This document shows, in pieces, positions 32,687-34,740 of a stretch of 34,740 nucleotides of DNA. The stretch is taken from contig DPOR01000004.1 in assembly GCA_003538135.1 (NCBI GenBank), positions 1 through 34,740 of the forward strand, written 5' to 3'. The translations under genes were made by a program, and so were the position numbers. Each line of letters begins with the position of its first letter. Position 1 is the first letter of the stretch. Below the pieces are notes generated by a model, which was given only the letters and a program-made list of their open reading frames with translations, was not told where the DNA came from and searched no databases. The DNA comes from Oscillospiraceae bacterium (GTDB taxonomy: Bacteria; Bacillota; Clostridia; Oscillospirales; Acutalibacteraceae).

Positions 32687-34432
32687 ATGTCAGTGCTTGT
32701 AAAACAGGTTGAGGATAAGCTCTGCGAGCTTGTAAAGGACGCCGCTGAAAAGGCGATGGCGGCGGGGACGCTGCCCGAGGCCGAGCTTACGGATTTCAAT
32801 GTCGAGGTTCCGGCGGACAGGAGAAACGGCGACTACTCCACAAACGCGGCCATGGCGTGGGCGAGAGCATTCAGACGTGCGCCCGCATTGATAGCCGCTG
32901 CCATAACCGAGAACATCGACCTTGAGGGCACCGCGTTTTCATCCTGCGAGTCTGCGGGTCCCGGCTTCATAAACTTCAGGCTCTCCGACCGCTTTTATTC
33001 GGAGATACTCATGGATATCCGCAAAAAGGGCGACGACTACGGCCGCTCCGACTTCGGCAAGGGCGAAAAGGTGAATATAGAGTTCGTCTCCGCCAATCCG
33101 ACGGGTCCCATGCACATGGGCAACGCCCGCGGCGGCGCTTTGGGCGACTGCCTCGCGGCGGTCATGGACTTTGCGGGCTACGATGTCAGCCGCGAGTTCT
33201 ATATAAACGACGCCGGCAATCAGATAGACAAATTCGCCCTCTCGCTCGATATCCGCTATCAGCAGATATATAAGGGCGACGACGCGCCCGAGCTGCCCGA
33301 GGACAGCTACCACGGCGAGGATATCGCCGAGCGCGCAAAGGAGTTCGCCGAGGTCTATGGCGACAGATATATTTCGGAGAGCGAGGATGTTCGCCGCAAG
33401 GCGCTCGTCGATTTCGCGCTGCCGAAGAACATCGACTCCATGCACGAGATACTTTCAAAATACAGGATAGAGTACGACACCTGGTTCAAGGAGAGCACCC
33501 TGCACAACGGTACGGAGCTTCACGATACCATTGAGCTGCTCAAGGAAAAGGGACTCACCTACGAGCTTGACGGCGCGCTGTGGTATAAGAACACGGAGGT
33601 TCAGACAAAGCGCCTTTTGGCTCAGGGCAAAACGCAGGAGGATATCGACAAGCTCGGCCTCAAGGACGACGTGCTCATCCGTCAAAACGGAAATCCGACC
33701 TATTTTGCGGCGGACATCGCCTATCACCGCAACAAGCTTGCGATAAGAAAATTCGACAGAGCTATCGACATCTGGGGCGCAGACCACCACGGCCATGTTG
33801 CGAGAATGAAGGGCGCGCTCGACGCGCTGGGTCTTGACGGAGACAGGCTCGACATAGTTCTCATGCAGCTCGTGCGCCTGACGAGAAACGGTGAAGTCGT
33901 GCGTATGTCCAAGCGTACCGGCAAGGCGATAACGCTCGTTGACCTGCTCGAAGAGATACCGATAGACGCGGTGCGCTTCTTCTTCAACCTCCGCGAGCCC
34001 GCGACGCAGATGGAGTTCGACCTCGATCTCGCAATAGCCGAGAACTCGCAGAACCCCGTTTACTACTGCCAGTACGCCCACGCGAGAATTTGCAGCATAC
34101 TGAGAAAGCTCAAGGAGCAGGGCTGCGATATCCCCGAGTGCACGCCCGAGCAGCTCGACCTGCTCACCGCGCCCGAGGAGCGCGAGATAATCAGGCATTT
34201 GGCGTCGCTCACCGACGAGATTGTCCTCTCCGCGAAGAACTACGATCCCGCGCGCATCACGCGCTACTGCATAGACCTTGCGACCCTCTTCCACAAGTTC
34301 TACAACGCCTGCCGCGTCAACTGCGACGACAAGAACCTGAGCGCGGCGAGAATATATCTGTGCCTGTGCGTCAAGGAGGTTCTCAAGAACATCCTGACCC
34401 TGCTCAAGATAAGCGTGCCGGAGAGAATGTAA
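32687..34432 (+). CDS. argS: Arginyl-tRNA synthetase
   Basis: 581 residues from the ATG at 32687. An in-frame ATG four codons earlier touches the AAAGGA ribosome site and is unlikely to be used. It is a class I synthetase that activates arginine only with tRNA(Arg) bound. Visible: an N-terminal Add-1 domain (1-110) with DRRNGDYSTNAAM, the HIGH-box equivalent NPTGPMHMGNARGG (His143, Asn146), WGADHHGHVARMKGAL, the KMSKS-like VRMSKRTGKAITL, and a helical anticodon domain ending VPERM, as usual for the family. It is second in the operon with DUF1934. Confidence 0.97.
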   Translation: MSVLVKQVEDKLCELVKDAAEKAMAAGTLPEAELTDFNVEVPADRRNGDYSTNAAMAWARAFRRAPALIAAAITENIDLEGTAFSSCESAGPGFINFRLSDRFYSEILMDIRKKGDDYGRSDFGKGEKVNIEFVSANPTGPMHMGNARGGALGDCLAAVMDFAGYDVSREFYINDAGNQIDKFALSLDIRYQQIYKGDDAPELPEDSYHGEDIAERAKEFAEVYGDRYISESEDVRRKALVDFALPKNIDSMHEILSKYRIEYDTWFKESTLHNGTELHDTIELLKEKGLTYELDGALWYKNTEVQTKRLLAQGKTQEDIDKLGLKDDVLIRQNGNPTYFAADIAYHRNKLAIRKFDRAIDIWGADHHGHVARMKGALDALGLDGDRLDIVLMQLVRLTRNGEVVRMSKRTGKAITLVDLLEEIPIDAVRFFFNLREPATQMEFDLDLAIAENSQNPVYYCQYAHARICSILRKLKEQGCDIPECTPEQLDLLTAPEEREIIRHLASLTDEIVLSAKNYDPARITRYCIDLATLFHKFYNACRVNCDDKNLSAARIYLCLCVKEVLKNILTLLKISVPERM

Positions 34433-34453
34433 AAAAACAGAACCGATAAAATT

Positions 34454-34483
34454 ATTCCGCAGGGCATTGCGTTCCTGCGGAAT
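34454..34483. terminator. Terminator-like hairpin after argS
   Basis: A perfect ten-bp stem ATTCCGCAGG/CCTGCGGAAT with a GCATTGCGTT loop, followed by ATTAAAAT. The T run is poor on both strands. Confidence 0.6.
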
Positions 34484-34740
34484 ATTAAAATGCGGAGAAA
34501 GCATATCAAGATGACTTATGTGCAGAGGTGCAGCATAATGTCGTAAAAATTTACTTGCTACCTTCGCTACCTACCTTAACGAAATATTTTATCTTTCACA
34601 GCGTTTCGGCATTTTCTTTTTATTTGAAAAAGAAAACGCCTGCAAAAGAAAAGCAAAACAGGGGGAAATCCCCCTGTACCCCCGTGAACGCCGTGCCGCA
34701 GTACATAGCTTGCTCTTCTCAGTAGGCAGCTCGGCACATT
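34484..34740. other. Gene-free right edge with strong hairpins, possibly mobile-element flank
   Basis: No supported gene. GGCATTTTCTTTTT (from about 34608) pairs with AAAAAGAAAACGCC across ATTTG. The perfect CAGGGGG/CCCCCTG stem (34657-34674) is followed on the minus strand by TTTTGCTTTTCTTTT, making it a leftward terminator. The last 70 bp (GTACCCCCGTGAACGCC, then ACATAGCTTGCTC) remind me of non-coding DNA next to mobilisation genes in Clostridia. That is recollection, not alignment. Confidence 0.4.
34646..34674 (-). terminator. Strong leftward terminator near the right edge
   Basis: A seven-bp GC stem CAGGGGG/CCCCCTG with a 4-nt loop (34657-34674) and the T-rich tail TTTTGCTTTTC on the minus strand. 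It implies a leftward transcript entering from beyond 34740. Confidence 0.6.

Noticed and set aside
33455..34504. 349-codon minus-strand frame opposite argS
   Set aside because: Antisense to well-conserved ArgRS motifs, with no start context.

Overview
The window looks like chromosome from a GC-rich (roughly 55-60 %) anaerobic Firmicute of the class Clostridia, probably an Oscillospiraceae/Ruminococcaceae-type gut bacterium. This is an inference from protein style, from consensus sigma-A promoters with strong Shine-Dalgarno sites, and from an archaeal-type aspartyl-tRNA synthetase alongside GatCAB. No rRNA, tRNA or CRISPR array is visible.

Left edge (1-2500): a partial ParA ATPase gene runs leftward out of the window. 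It sits beside rlmD/rumA, whose last ~105 codons are AT-richer than the rest and follow the normal end of the enzyme. The simplest reading is that the left edge is the end of an integrative conjugative element (ICE) inserted in the 3' end of rumA, with the element supplying a replacement gene end. Region 2500-8400 holds a ThuA-like protein, an unassigned structured small RNA with its own promoter and terminator (about 3450-3639), mfd, a short lipoprotein-type MltG and a conserved 52-residue protein. Region 8400-15700 holds glycogen phosphorylase, an AT-rich islet with an AadA-like nucleotidyltransferase flanked by ~67 bp imperfect direct repeats, a DUF1846 protein, a membrane-anchored alpha/beta hydrolase and a tiny Q/N-rich protein.

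Region 15900-23200 carries gatC-gatA-gatB, a small lipoprotein, a secreted LCAT-like hydrolase, and an ECF sigma factor with its probable membrane anti-sigma partner. Region 23200-32000 is a leftward block: hisS-aspS (archaeal-type, probably non-discriminating AspRS), mgsA, and an operon of an uncharacterised Lys-tailed protein with gyrB and gyrA. At the right, a DUF1934 gene precedes argS, followed by a non-coding stretch with strong hairpins that resembles the flank of another mobile element.

Functional links: AspRS plus GatCAB form the indirect route to Asn-tRNA(Asn) (and GatCAB also to Gln-tRNA). HisRS and ArgRS complete a translation-rich window. Gyrase, Mfd and RlmD are housekeeping; glycogen phosphorylase and methylglyoxal synthase connect to carbon and triose-phosphate balance. 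Accessory DNA is limited to the left-edge ICE, the nucleotidyltransferase islet and possibly the right edge. The least explained objects are the 190-nt RNA, the gene upstream of gyrB, and the leader of the DUF1934-argS operon.
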